12,147 bases of DNA, from the NCBI GenBank assembly GCA_035591015.1, contig JAXIUW010189625.1:1-12147 (forward strand), given 5' to 3'. Shown piece by piece: positions 1-8,208 of this stretch (the first letter of the stretch is position 1; the number at the start of each line of letters is the position of its first letter). The notes beneath the pieces are model-generated. The model saw only the letters and a program-made list of their open reading frames with translations. It had not been told where the DNA came from and made no database searches. Made by a program: the position numbers and the translations under genes. Origin of the DNA: Cephalothrix simula. Its lineage: Eukaryota; Nemertea; Palaeonemertea; Archinemertea; Cephalotrichidae.

Positions 1-130
1 TTCGGAACCGAGACCGAACCGAACCGAACCAAATTCATATACAACCAACCGAACCGAACCGAAATGAATTCGTTGACCGAACCGAAAAAAATTGACCAAA
101 CCGCTTTCGGTTCGGTTTCGCACACCTCTA
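1..130 (-). mobile_element. End of a hAT-like non-autonomous element (CCGAACC repeats)
   Basis: The first 60 bases carry repeated ACCGAACCGAACC units, more occur to about 85, and the inverse, TTTCGGTTCGGTTTCG, follows at 105-120, so the segment folds on itself. It finishes with GCACACCTCTA. Read on the minus strand this gives TAGAGGTGTGCGAAACCGAACC, a layout known from many hAT-type MITEs (a TAGNGGTGTGC-like terminus followed by GGTTCGG/CCGAACC subterminal repeats). The other end lies off the window, so the target-site duplication cannot be tested. Family placement is inference; the repeat structure is directly visible. Confidence 0.45.
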
Positions 131-653
131 ATTAGTAACCTATAGTTTACAAACTTAACCTTTAGTTTTCAAACAATCTCCATACATGCATTCATCCTTC
201 AGTCATTCACATCAGATGATCAGAGATTTAAGATACATCAAATTATTAGATAAATATGGCAATATCATGCCAATTTTTAAAAGTCATGAAATAATTTTTT
301 TTTTCAAGTTAACATGAAATTAAAGATTTTAAAGAATTCCTGTTCAGATAATTTACAAGATAAATTTAAACATACTATAACGAAAATATCGAAAAAGAAA
401 GGTATGAAATATGAAAATTCCAAACATGGGAAAACCCATCATCAGTCTATTCTAAATAAGGAGAGAGAAAACATCATTTTAGAATCGTATACAATATAGA
501 AATAGTTAGTTAAAAGAATAGAATAGAAATTATTTAAATACAGGTATAATCGAAATCTCATTTAAACAGGATATCAATACAATATAAAATTTGAATAAAA
601 CAGATTTGAATAAAAAGAGAAATTGATTTTTTTCGTAAATCTTTGATAAAATA
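131..653. other. AT-rich non-coding stretch, probably intron
   Basis: I see no exon with good splice sites on either strand here. A lysine-rich 61-codon open frame on the plus strand (314-499) has the composition expected of chance reading through A-rich DNA. If the exon at 660-744 is real, this is the start of its downstream intron. Confidence 0.5.
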
Positions 654-659
654 CATTAC

Positions 660-744
660 CTGTTTCGGATTCACTAGGTTTAGGATCAAGATATACACCA
701 TCAGATCCAAGTTGGTCAGCACCGTTGATTTGTTTTGTTGGATA
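660..744 (-). CDS. Internal coding exon: hydrophilic linker, phase 0 to 1
   Basis: On the minus strand, a strong acceptor (TTTGTTTCTATTACAG) is followed by 85 bases of clearly GC-richer sequence and a good donor (ACAG/GTAATG). In the phase-0 frame it encodes 28 residues starting YPTKQINGADQLGSD, rich in Asp, Gly, Ser, Pro and Glu and ending PKPSESET, then one base of a Gly codon. That composition suits an exposed linker. It has no cysteines and matches no domain I recognise. Entry in phase 0 matches the phase-0 exit of the exon at 2759-2686, and exit in phase 1 matches the phase used by the thyroglobulin-type exon of this gene, so a further phase-1 domain exon beyond the left edge is expected. 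A second frame (phase 2 in, phase 0 out) is also open but hydrophobic and less likely. Confidence 0.65.
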
Positions 745-801
745 CTGTAATAGAAACAAAAAATATTAAAATAACAATTAAATAATTGTAATAAAAATTA
801 C

Positions 802-1195
802 GGTCTATTACTAATTTGAAACCGCAAGTAAAAAAGTCAAGAACAAACTTTTAAATTTCTCTTTTTTCCATTTGTTTTTCAAAAATAAGAAACCCTTCCT
901 GAATATCTTAGTCACATGTAGACATAACATTTTTTGGAAAATACTTCCCAATTCTCTTGAACCATGTCATATGTAACATGGTAATTTTGATAAAAATTTG
1001 TCAAAAATTTTGCAATTTACAAATGACATAGTTTAAGAGAATTGAGCAGTAATTTCGTAAAAATGCTGATGTGACTTAGATATTTAGAAAGGGTCTCCGT
1101 ACCTGATTTTTGAAAAAAATGGGGAAGGAAAAATTTCAAAGTTCGTTCTCGACTTTGACTTTTTTCTTCTTACGGTTTCAATGTAGTGATAGACC
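802..1195. mobile_element. Fold-back MITE, about 394 bp, arms almost meeting
   Basis: The left arm starts GGTCTATTACTAATTTGAAACC. The right arm, reverse complemented, starts GGTCTATCACTACATTGAAACC. Similarity continues for nearly 200 bp per arm through shared blocks such as AAAAAGTCAAG, TCTAAGTCACAT-like and CAATTCTCTTNAAC, with scattered mismatches and small indels, and almost no loop (centre about 995-1005). No coding capacity is present. The ends are flanked by TTAC on the left and TTAA on the right, so a target-site duplication is unclear. Long terminal inverted repeats with no interior are typical of fold-back MITEs derived from cut-and-paste DNA transposons; the superfamily is not determined. 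Confidence 0.8.
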
Positions 1196-1932
1196 TTAAA
1201 TAGCAATTAAGAGCCAGTTATTTGTTAAAAATGTAATAACTGATAGATAAATTTTGGCATAATATATATATATATATACAGATTTACAAATTTTCAAAGA
1301 AATAAAGATTTACTATTTAGTACAAGCAAACCAATGAAAAAGGATGGGATATATGTATATCCTACACCAGTAATAAATTACAAATTATAATAAAGGCATT
1401 AAAAATATCAGTCTTCTACCATGGAACTTTCCTCGCATGTGGAGAGGAAGGGTAATTTCTTTGTATGAAATTTTTAAAATGTTCTATAATCCATAGCAAA
1501 AGTCAATAAATCTAATACTAATAGTAATAGTTGCATATCATTACACAAATGGAGGGATTTTCATACACAATCAGATCGATGTAAAAAGAAACTCCCCACC
1601 CCAGAATATCACAGTAGATTACCGGAAACTATGACACTTTTTACCCAATTGTGTATTTTATACATGTAAGAACAAAAATTTACAGTTGAAATTAAGGATT
1701 CAAATCAATCATTAGGCATGATCAAAACAAAAATTTAGTTCATATAAAATCAGTAGGAGATTTGTGCTAGAATATCAGAGATAATTGTGCATATAATTCA
1801 GGATCAGCTCATTCTGAAAAATTGATTAAAAAGGAGTTAAGGTTATATTGCCATTCCATCAAAAACACCACTTAAAAGTATGTCGCAAGCCACAAGAATA
1901 AAAGGTTTTTTTAAATGGTGTTTGAGGCGTAT
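1196..1932. other. Non-coding AT-rich stretch
   Basis: Apart from an AT microsatellite (1262-1278), I see no supported gene. A plus-strand ATG in good context (CTACCATGGAA at about 1418-1428) opens only ten codons before a weak GTAATT site and was not accepted as an exon. Confidence 0.5.
1262..1278. repeat. AT dinucleotide microsatellite
   Basis: A perfect run of alternating A and T, 17 bases long, followed by CAG. Confidence 0.9.
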
Positions 1933-1937
1933 TTATT
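1932..1937 (-). terminator. Candidate polyadenylation signal overlapping the stop codon
   Basis: On the minus strand the terminal codons read TTT GAA TAA and run straight into ATACGCC, so AATAAA (1937-1932) shares bases with the stop. About 40-50 bases further on is a G/T-rich TTCTTGTGGCTTG stretch, suitable as a downstream element. If used, the 3' UTR would be only about 10-30 bases. This depends on the terminal exon being real. Confidence 0.35.
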
Positions 1938-2037
1938 CAAAAAATTTCAATTTGATTACAATTGTTGCCTGAGTAGTACCATCAATGGCATTATATTTGA
2001 CGTCTTTTTCAACATCGTTGGTGTTGTATTTAAACCA
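1933..2037 (-). CDS. Candidate terminal coding exon with stop codon
   Basis: On the minus strand a long pyrimidine tract (TTTTTATTTCTTTTTTAAAG) leads into 34 codons and a TAA stop. The peptide begins WFKYNTNDVEKDVKYN and ends in a beta-strand-like TQATIVIKLKFFE. It is charged in its first half, has no cysteines and is not recognised as a known domain. The entry phase is 0, which fits the phase-0 exit of the exon at 2759-2686. It therefore competes with the exon at 744-660 as the next exon, giving an early-terminating isoform. A weak internal donor (G/GTACTA after 1980) could instead make it a 58-nt phase 0-to-1 internal exon. It could also be the end of a separate short gene that starts at 2893. 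Confidence 0.55.
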   Translation of the reverse strand, partial: WFKYNTNDVEKDVKYNAIDGTTQATIVIKLKFFE

Positions 2038-2685
2038 CTTTAAAAAAGAAATAAAAATTTTGTTAATAAAAATCTGTAGATATATGAATATGATCCAATA
2101 ATCAAACAATGTTCACAAATCATTATTTTAGATAACTAAATTAGCAGATTTGACAAAATAGAGAAGGAACTGCAATTTGGTTTAGCTTTTGAATCAGTGG
2201 ATTATAGATGATTATAGAAATCATTGTAATGATTGACGTTGATTGATTCGGACTAACAACTATAAGTCAAAAAGCAATCCTCATGTAACTCCATCAAAGC
2301 CTCATTTTTCATTTACAATTTAAAATTTCCAACCATTATTAGTTTTCGTCAATATGAATAAAAATCCCACACAAGCGAAGGCTTTGCTGAAATCACACTG
2401 AATCGAGTGCTTTTCATAAGTCTACAAACACTTGTTATGTTACATTTTCAGTGATAGTTCCAGCATCAACATCTCTCTTGAATCTGAACGGTTTCCAATG
2501 ACTTATTACATTCTTTAACAGAATTTTCTAAAAGCGAAAAGTCAATTACGTTTTAACTTCAAACCAATTGTAAGCATAAGCTTCTTATACAAATATTATA
2601 GTTTGGAATAGTTTATAATACATTTCTCATTATAAAGCACCTTGTAAAATGTTAATTAATATCTTTAGAAAATAATTTGCAATAC
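2038..2685 (-). other. Probable intron between the 2759-2686 and 2037-1933 exons
   Basis: This 648-bp stretch starts with donor GTATTG (minus strand, at 2685) and ends with acceptor TTTTTTAAAG (at 2038). It is AT-rich and I found no further exon in it. Confidence 0.45.
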
Positions 2686-2759
2686 CTTTTCACGGTCACT
2701 CCCAGGATTAACACTATTTATTCTCGGCCATTCATCTGTATCACTGTTTTGTAGACGAG
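2686..2759 (-). CDS. Internal coding exon, 74 nt, phase 1 to 0
   Basis: On the minus strand, acceptor TACATTTCTTCAG precedes 74 bases ending AAAAG/GTATTG. Only one frame is open: the exon begins with the last two bases of a codon and then encodes 24 residues, RLQNSDTDEWPRINSVNPGS followed by DREK. The other two frames contain stops. The peptide is polar and linker-like. Joined to the thyroglobulin-type exon (8209), the split codon becomes GCT (Ala), giving ...DCYQ-A-RLQNS, with no frame break. Its phase-0 exit fits both the exon at 2037 and the exon at 744. A rival reading joins it across a 52-nt intron to the open stretch 2893-2812. Confidence 0.62.
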
Positions 2760-2811
2760 CTGAAGAAATGTATAAAACGCAAATTAAAAATCTAAATTGA
2801 TAAAACCATAC

Positions 2812-2893
2812 CTATAACACATGCTTGTGCTTTTTTTAAAGTATGTGAAACACCTACATGTACAGGACGACCAAACTTTTCACAATTAGACAT
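2812..2893 (-). CDS. Possible first exon starting at an ATG, phase 1 exit
   Basis: On the minus strand an ATG at 2893 opens 27 codons (MSNCEKFGRPVHVGV, then SHTLKKAQACVI) and one extra base before a plausible donor, ATAG/GTATGG. The following intron would be only 52 nt, ending at the acceptor of the 2759-2686 exon; phase 1 joins phase 1. Read through three exons this would give a complete 86-residue protein ending at the stop at 1933. Two cysteines and a basic middle are visible; no family is recognised. The very short intron and the absence of a convincing promoter keep confidence low. The frame stays open upstream to about 2947, so it could also be an internal exon with a poor acceptor, or chance. 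Confidence 0.3.
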
Positions 2894-4103
2894 TATTTTG
2901 TGGACATTCTTTTTAATAACGTGATTACACGAAATTTTAACGTGTTTTTACGAGATTTTTGGTGGATTGATAAAAAATTTGGAACACATGCAATGCATTC
3001 ATTGTGCATTCGGTTCAGTGTTCGGTTCAGGATCGTTATTAAGGGTTCGGAATAGAATGTCACCGGTATATGATTGCAGAAAAACAAATGTATGCTTTAA
3101 TTAGTTTAAAGAAATTCAAATTAAATCTACTAAGTCTACAAATTTTAAAGTATTTAACATTCAGTTATGAAACTACGTCATAACAAATATAGTGTATATC
3201 ATAAAATCATATTTTTTTATATATTCATATTTTATAATTTTTAAATATTGAATTAAAAAGATTATATATCTTAACTAGAGTTAAATGAATACATAAGGTC
3301 ATGCTTTCTGGGAAGAAGGGGTTACTGGAAGGATACTGAAGTTTGGAAAAAACTACCAGATTGAAGAAGAAAAATTAACCCTTTACCATTTTATTTTAAA
3401 ATGATTAAACAAAAGTTTTAAAAAATGAAACTCTAATGAGAAAATCTACGATTGACTATATTTTAAAATCAAACTAACTAAAATTTAGGTTTGTTTTAGT
3501 ACAAAATAAAGAAACTAGATAATATTAGTTTCATTTTTTATAAATTATTGAATGAGGCATTCAAAAGCTTAGAAAAGTCTAAAATCACACTAGAAAAGGG
3601 TTCAAAGCATTTACAAGGCCAATTGGCCCGAAGAAAGCGTCAAAAATGTATTATTAAAAAATACTTGCGCTTGTTTAAAGGCATTGTGCCGTTTCTAGAC
3701 CTTATACTGTCTAAATATCAAGAATAAATAAAATAGCTGTTACATTAACAAATACTATTACAAAATAGCTAGCTTTGAATGATGAGCATGAATAAAGAAC
3801 ATTAAAGGGGGAGGGGTTTAAATCCAATATAGACACCACGAAAGAAAAACATCAACCCTTTGATACCATTTTAGAGGAGATAGACTCAAGATTTGTATAA
3901 CCAGTGCAGTGTTGCAGTTGTGATTTGTTTGATTTTTACATTTTTAGAGGGGAGGAATTTTAAGGAGCTACTGGAGCTATTTTATTGCTTCGTGTAATCA
4001 ATGTGATGGGTTAGAGTTTAAATATGCTTTAAATGTACATTTATTCCACAGGTTATAAAAGTGAATTTTTACATCAAGCTAAGTGATTTATTATGACAGT
4101 AGT
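2894..4103. other. Non-coding AT-rich stretch
   Basis: No exon with credible splice sites was found. The only marks are a GC-richer patch with repeated TTCGGTTCAG (3009-3029), vaguely like hAT subterminal repeats, and a perfect 12-bp palindrome, GGCCAATTGGCC, at 3617-3628. Confidence 0.5.
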
Positions 4104-4855
4104 CAGTGGGTGGGAACTTACCTCGCCGTTAGTCTTTCGGGAGCTTTTATCGATTTTATTACCTAGCTTAATGAATTATTACGTTAACTTTATGCATGTA
4201 TCATGCAGGGGTACTTGGTTAACCGTCTCTCTTATATGGTCATGCAATTACCAAAGATTCACAAAAACAATGAATATATATTGAATACAGCACTCCGACC
4301 TATGCGGCACTCTTTAAATGCCATGCTTAGTGACACAGCGTTTGAGATCTGGTATCGATTACATGATATACTTGAGTTGTAGGCGAGGTTTATTCTAATG
4401 ATTGAAGCAAGGATATAAACACTACTTTTACCTACTCCAGAAGACATTTTTGTAATCGAAGCACCTTCTAGGGTAGGTAAAATAATATAGTACTGATTAA
4501 CGAATAAGGCCATTAAATTTTTTTAGGCCTAATTTAATTATAATTAAGAGTAAATTTTTGCACAGACGGAAAATAATTATTATTCAATTTTTTATTCCAA
4601 CTCATTTAAAGACTCGCCATTTGGGCTCGTTTTTTATTTTCTAACACTTATTTACACTGTCCGGAAATACTGTACTATGCCATTGACTTTTCGATACTTA
4701 TAAAACAATGATATAGTTACTATGATATTTTTATACCAGATATATTTATCCATTTTGAGTGCAATGTGTATTGATGCACAGATTGACCACCACGAACTGT
4801 ATGCTTCAAAATATTTTTTTTACCATTTTTATTTCTTTTAAAGCTGTAAACAACT

Positions 4856-5448
4856 ATGCACCCGTCAACAAAATTTCCACCAGGGAAGGGTGGGGAGGTC
4901 AGTGATTTGCGGTTTTTGAAGTTATTGAATTTTAAAATTGCCCCGCATGTGGGGATAACGCTTAATTTGGTAAAAAAAACTTGGGACCAGGTTGGTGATT
5001 AGCGGCTTATTCCGAATGGGTGGTTAACGCCCAACATTTTAAAATAGAATGTCCCGGGTGGGCATTTTCCTTATACGGGCATATGTGAATAAATATATTA
5101 ACATATAAAAGAATGTCCCGGGTGGGCATTTTCCTTATACGGGCATATGTGAATAAATATATTAACATATAAAATATTAACATCTTTAAATCAATTTTTA
5201 TAGGTTGTACAGTTCATTATATAACATGGATTAGTGAAAAAAGATAATTCTGTTTCTGTTCCCACCCCCGGGCTTTAAGCGAAATTTTGGCGAGATTTAG
5301 CGCTCGTTTTCCCCACCCCATAGGCGGGTGATAGCGCTTTTTAAATGTAGATCAGGCGTGGTGCGAAAGCGGGGATAGCGCCGGCGTTAATGAATATTCC
5401 ATCGCCTCCCTATCCACCCCCTGGAAGGGAATGCGTTGACGGGTGCAT
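4856..5448. mobile_element. Nested MITE-like element with 14-bp perfect terminal inverted repeats
   Basis: ATGCACCCGTCAAC at 4856-4869 is perfectly inverted at 5435-5448 (GTTGACGGGTGCAT). The adjoining sequence is also related, with a CCAGGGAAGGGTGGGG-type block on the left and CCACCCCCTGGAAGGGAAT on the right. The interior is unusually G/C-rich for the window and contains a repeated GGTGATAGCGC-like motif on both sides of a 64-bp tandem duplication. It has no open frame of note. It sits inside the CAGTGGGTGG element, just within its right arm, so it either inserted later or is that element's interior. No clear target-site duplication was found (flanks CAACT and TACAT). Confidence 0.7.
5047..5174. 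repeat. Perfect 64-bp tandem duplication
   Basis: Positions 5047-5110 and 5111-5174 are identical. Each starts GAATGTCCCGGGTGGGCATT and ends ATTAACATATAAAA. A few bases of a third copy's end (TATTAACAT) follow. Identity of the two copies implies a recent event. It could also be an assembly artefact. Confidence 0.95.
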
Positions 5449-5798
5449 TACATTATCATATAAAATAGCCTGATGTCAAGTTAACGATCGAAAATAGCTC
5501 CCAAAAAATCGAGACGAGAATTAGCTGACCACCCACTGGTTGTGCTCAGATACTTAGAGAAGCCAGGCACGTATATACATGGATTAAGTATTGAACCTTA
5601 ATCCAAAATACTAACGTGAGGTTTTTATTTTTTTCACAAAATTTCTCCTTTCTGCAATGCAAAGTGTCCAAGTTAAAATAAATGTAAAAAAGGTGAAAAA
5701 TAATAATAAACAATATATTTTCTATTACTATATAAACCCGTAACCACACAGATAAAGCGGCTAAATATTCTATGGGAAATAAAGCAAATATAGTACAA

Positions 5799-6385
5799 CC
5801 AAAGGCTCATACAAAACGATTCTAACTCTGTTTTTACAGGGAAAACTCCATTTTCAAATTATTAAAATAGAACTAAAATTTTCGTCATTTTTAATGAAGA
5901 TGTTTGTTTGTGTCCTGTGTTTCGGTTCTGATCATTTGAAATCTCATCTCTCCATTCATACCCATCCCATAAACATCTGCCATTGTTTTCTATAAAAAAG
6001 TCTTGATTTAAAAAAGACTCGTTTTCGCCTCTGGTAGCCCCATTGATTAATCCTACTCGCAAAAAAACTGATCGTTCGGTAAAAATTCAATCAATATCAG
6101 GCGTCGTAAGCATGTGTTCGGACAAACAACGATCGATTTTTGACCTCCATTTTACTGCCAGTAGGATGAATTAATGGGCTAGGAGAGGTAATTTAAAATC
6201 AAGATTTCTTATAGAAAGGAATGGCAAATGTTTAAGGAATGGGTATGTATTGAAAGATGAGATTTTAAATGATCAGAAAAAGACAGAACACCAATCACTT
6301 TATTATAGATGACTAAAATTTCAGTTTGAAAATTGGTTTTTTCCTTGTACAAACAGCGTCAGATACCATTCGTAATAGCCTCTGG
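5799..6385. mobile_element. Diverged fold-back element, about 590 bp
   Basis: The left arm (minus strand) and right arm (plus strand) align over more than 200 bp. Shared blocks include AGTAGGAT-AATTAATGGGCT, AAATCAAGA-TT-TTATAGAAA, AATGGCA-ATGTTTA, GATGAGATTT-AAATGATCAGAA, TTTGAAAAT-G and AGCCT-TGG. The arms face inward around a short centre (about 6080-6125). Divergence is substantial, so this is an old event. Both arms keep the same reading frame open over about 40 codons with conserved residues such as IE-NG-CL--GY and DEI-NDQ, which hints at a formerly coding unit duplicated in inverted orientation. No family is recognised. Confidence 0.7.
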
Positions 6386-6637
6386 TACAACCAAGACGGA
6401 TCAGCCCCAGGAAACACATTGTATTTGCGGGAGGCTAGCAATGTTTGGCAATTAAACTAAGAACAATATGCAATTTTAACAACATAGGGTTTATGTAACA
6501 TACTAAAATCTCCCTAATAAGCGATGACGGAGGGGGAGGATTCTATCAACCATTTCTCCGAGGGATTAGAGTAGCAGATATCATTGTCTGTAGGCAAGGG
6601 AATGCTGCGCCTCCTTGGGGCCCCCATGTCCAAAATA

Positions 6638-6719
6638 ATTTTTTAAGAAAAACAGTTTTCGATGAAAAAATAATTTGGGCCCCAAATCATTTTTTCATCA
6701 AAATTTTTTCCTAAAAAAT
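6638..6719. repeat. Long AT-rich palindrome
   Basis: GATGAAAAAATAATTTGGG at 6661-6679 is inverted at 6681-6699 with one mismatch around a single C. Similarity extends outward through TTTTTTAAGAAAAA and TTTTTCCTAAAAAA to make arms of about 40 bases. It would form a stable cruciform or RNA hairpin. It probably represents a small fold-back MITE or its remnant. Confidence 0.8.
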
Positions 6720-7409
6720 GTTTTCCGGCCATTGGTGACTGATAGGGATAATCTGCTCGTTTGTAGCATGCACTACCTATTGGAAATTTTGTTTCTTCCG
6801 TTAGCCAATCAGTAACCAAATGAGCTGTGTTTCTTGTCATCGACTGCGCAGCAGAGTGCACTTTTAGATATTAATTTTAAGATCTATACATAGCTGGCTT
6901 TCTATTTTTTTCCATAAAAAAGCATTCCATAAAGGATTTTATTGAAAAAAATATTTTATCCCCTTTTCATTAGAACGGTCTATCCTATTTCCTATACCCT
7001 TAAGATCACTCATAAAAGGCATTAATCTATTCATCAAAAACAAGCTTTAAAGTCCCAAAAGGATAGCTCTACACTTTCAGTTTCAGGATCTATCAGCCGC
7101 CTAAGTGCTTTTAGCAAAACCCAACATATCAATTATTCAATTTGGTCAAAACCGAAATAATTATACCAGATCAGTCATCTGGTTTCGTTTGACGTTGTCG
7201 AAAGAAGTCACGTAATCGAAGATTTGTTAATTATTTACACACCAATGGACGAAAAATTTGGATCAGACATCACAAAATGATCATTTACCGCCCCAAGATC
7301 TCGAAGATCATTTTGATTAGTTACTTCAAACCGCATAATTTAGACCAAGCAGCGATGTGCCGTACCGTATTTCAGCCCCCATTGACCATGCCTCATTTTA
7401 TAAAGGTTC

Positions 7410-7770
7410 TAGCCTGGTCCCTGGCTCATTTATATTTGTTAGCCGTCAGAATTAGACCCGGAATCAGGTCCTACCAGTCAGCCTCATGACCAAGTTTCGG
7501 AAATGGTACTACATTTATTTATTTTTCGTGAAAAATAAGCAAGTTGACCATAACACTTAAAATTTTCCAATTTTTTGAACTGTGAGTATTATAGCAGGGG
7601 GATATGAAATATCCTATCCCCTGGTATTAGGTAAAGGTTTAAGGAGGATTTCTGACAATTAATCTAGTACCACGACCGGAAGTGGGTAGTGATACTGGTG
7701 AGACCTGATACCTGGTCCAATTCTTGCTAGCATCGCCAACAAATAGAATTTGGTCAGGAGAGCCAGGCTA
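7410..7770. mobile_element. Fold-back MITE flanked by TA, about 360 bp
   Basis: The left end is TAGCCTGGTCCCTGG; the right end, inverted, is TAGCCTGGCTCTCCTG. The arms share TATTTGTTNGC, AGAATT-GACC-GG-ATCAGGTC and ACCAGT over roughly 80-100 bp, and the centre holds a further imperfect hairpin (CAGGGGGATATG...CATATC-like...CCCCTG at 7596-7623). TA at each outer edge next to GCCTGG/CCAGGC would fit a TA target-site duplication of the Tc1/mariner type, though TA is also part of the palindrome. There is no coding capacity. Confidence 0.65.
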
Positions 7771-7978
7771 CATATATCAATTCGTCCAAAACAAATGAAG
7801 CGGATAACGGTTATCGTAAGTTACGGTTGCCTTTTTAATATTCAGATTCATTTGACCATTGACCAATCACCACAGGTGACCTGATACTGATTTGGGAACC
7901 TATATAACAGTTGCGTCATTTGTTATCTATAATATCACGGAAAACTCTGTCGTAGATCGGTTAAGTTTAACAACAAAT

Positions 7979-8152
7979 CGCTTTTTTACATGGAGGGGGC
8001 CGTTTTTAAAGTTTCTTCCATTCGATTAGCAAGCCTACCCAAGCTTCCAGTTCTAATGGATACCAAAATCACAAATTATCATGGCAAACCACCTATAGGA
8101 GATCGCTTTTTACATACAGGGCCATTTTTAAAGTCTCGTCTCCAATTCCGAT
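7979..8152. repeat. Two diverged copies of a repeat, 125 bp apart
   Basis: CGCTTTTTTACATGGAGGGG at 7979 and CGCTTTTTACATACAGGG at 8104 begin parallel blocks sharing GGCC-TTTTTAAAGT-TC and TTCCATTCGAT/TTCCGATG. Similarity fades after about 45 bases. The repeat ends about 55 bp from the thyroglobulin-type exon. Confidence 0.6.
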
Positions 8153-8208
8153 GCACATCAGCCCAATCATTCGGTTCTACATCGAAAAAAATAATAAAAC
8201 GAACATAC

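Larger units (their letters stand above)
4104..5538. mobile_element. Inverted-repeat DNA element with CAGTGGGTGG ends, about 1.4 kb
   Basis: The left end reads CAGTGGGTGGGAACTTACCT; the right end, reverse complemented, reads CAGTGGGTGGTCAGCTAATT. The arms share CAGTGGGTGG, a CTCG block, GGGAGCT, TTATCGAT/TTTCGAT and CGTTAACTT over about 60-90 bp, with indels. CAGTGG-type ends recall hAT elements, but the 8-bp flanks (ACAGTAGT and GTTGTGCT) do not match, so either the duplication has decayed or the assignment is wrong. No transposase frame is visible; the interior (4200-4850) is non-coding as far as I can see. Near the right end it contains the element at 4856-5448. Confidence 0.6.

Noticed and set aside
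314-499. Lysine-rich 61-codon plus-strand open frame
   Set aside because: Composition follows the A-rich base content; no splice sites, start context or recognisable motif.
4120-4163. Minus-strand exon-like segment TTAAGCTAG/...GGCGAG/GTAAGT
   Set aside because: The apparent donor is part of the terminal inverted repeat CAGTGGGTGGGAACTTACC; the acceptor tract is poor.
4430-4475. Plus-strand 32-nt exon-like segment between TACCTACTCCAG and GTAGGT
   Set aside because: The flanking CCTAC and GTAGG form an imperfect inverted repeat within the transposon-like element, and nothing joins it in frame.
4093-4513. Short open frames on both strands (4093-4284 plus; 4259-4513 minus)
   Set aside because: They start in or overlap the inverted-repeat arm of the 4104-5538 element and show no domain or splice support.
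6643-6861. Minus-strand 72-codon frame
   Set aside because: Half lies in the long palindrome and the rest holds a diverged inverted repeat around CCAAT sequences; no coding signature.
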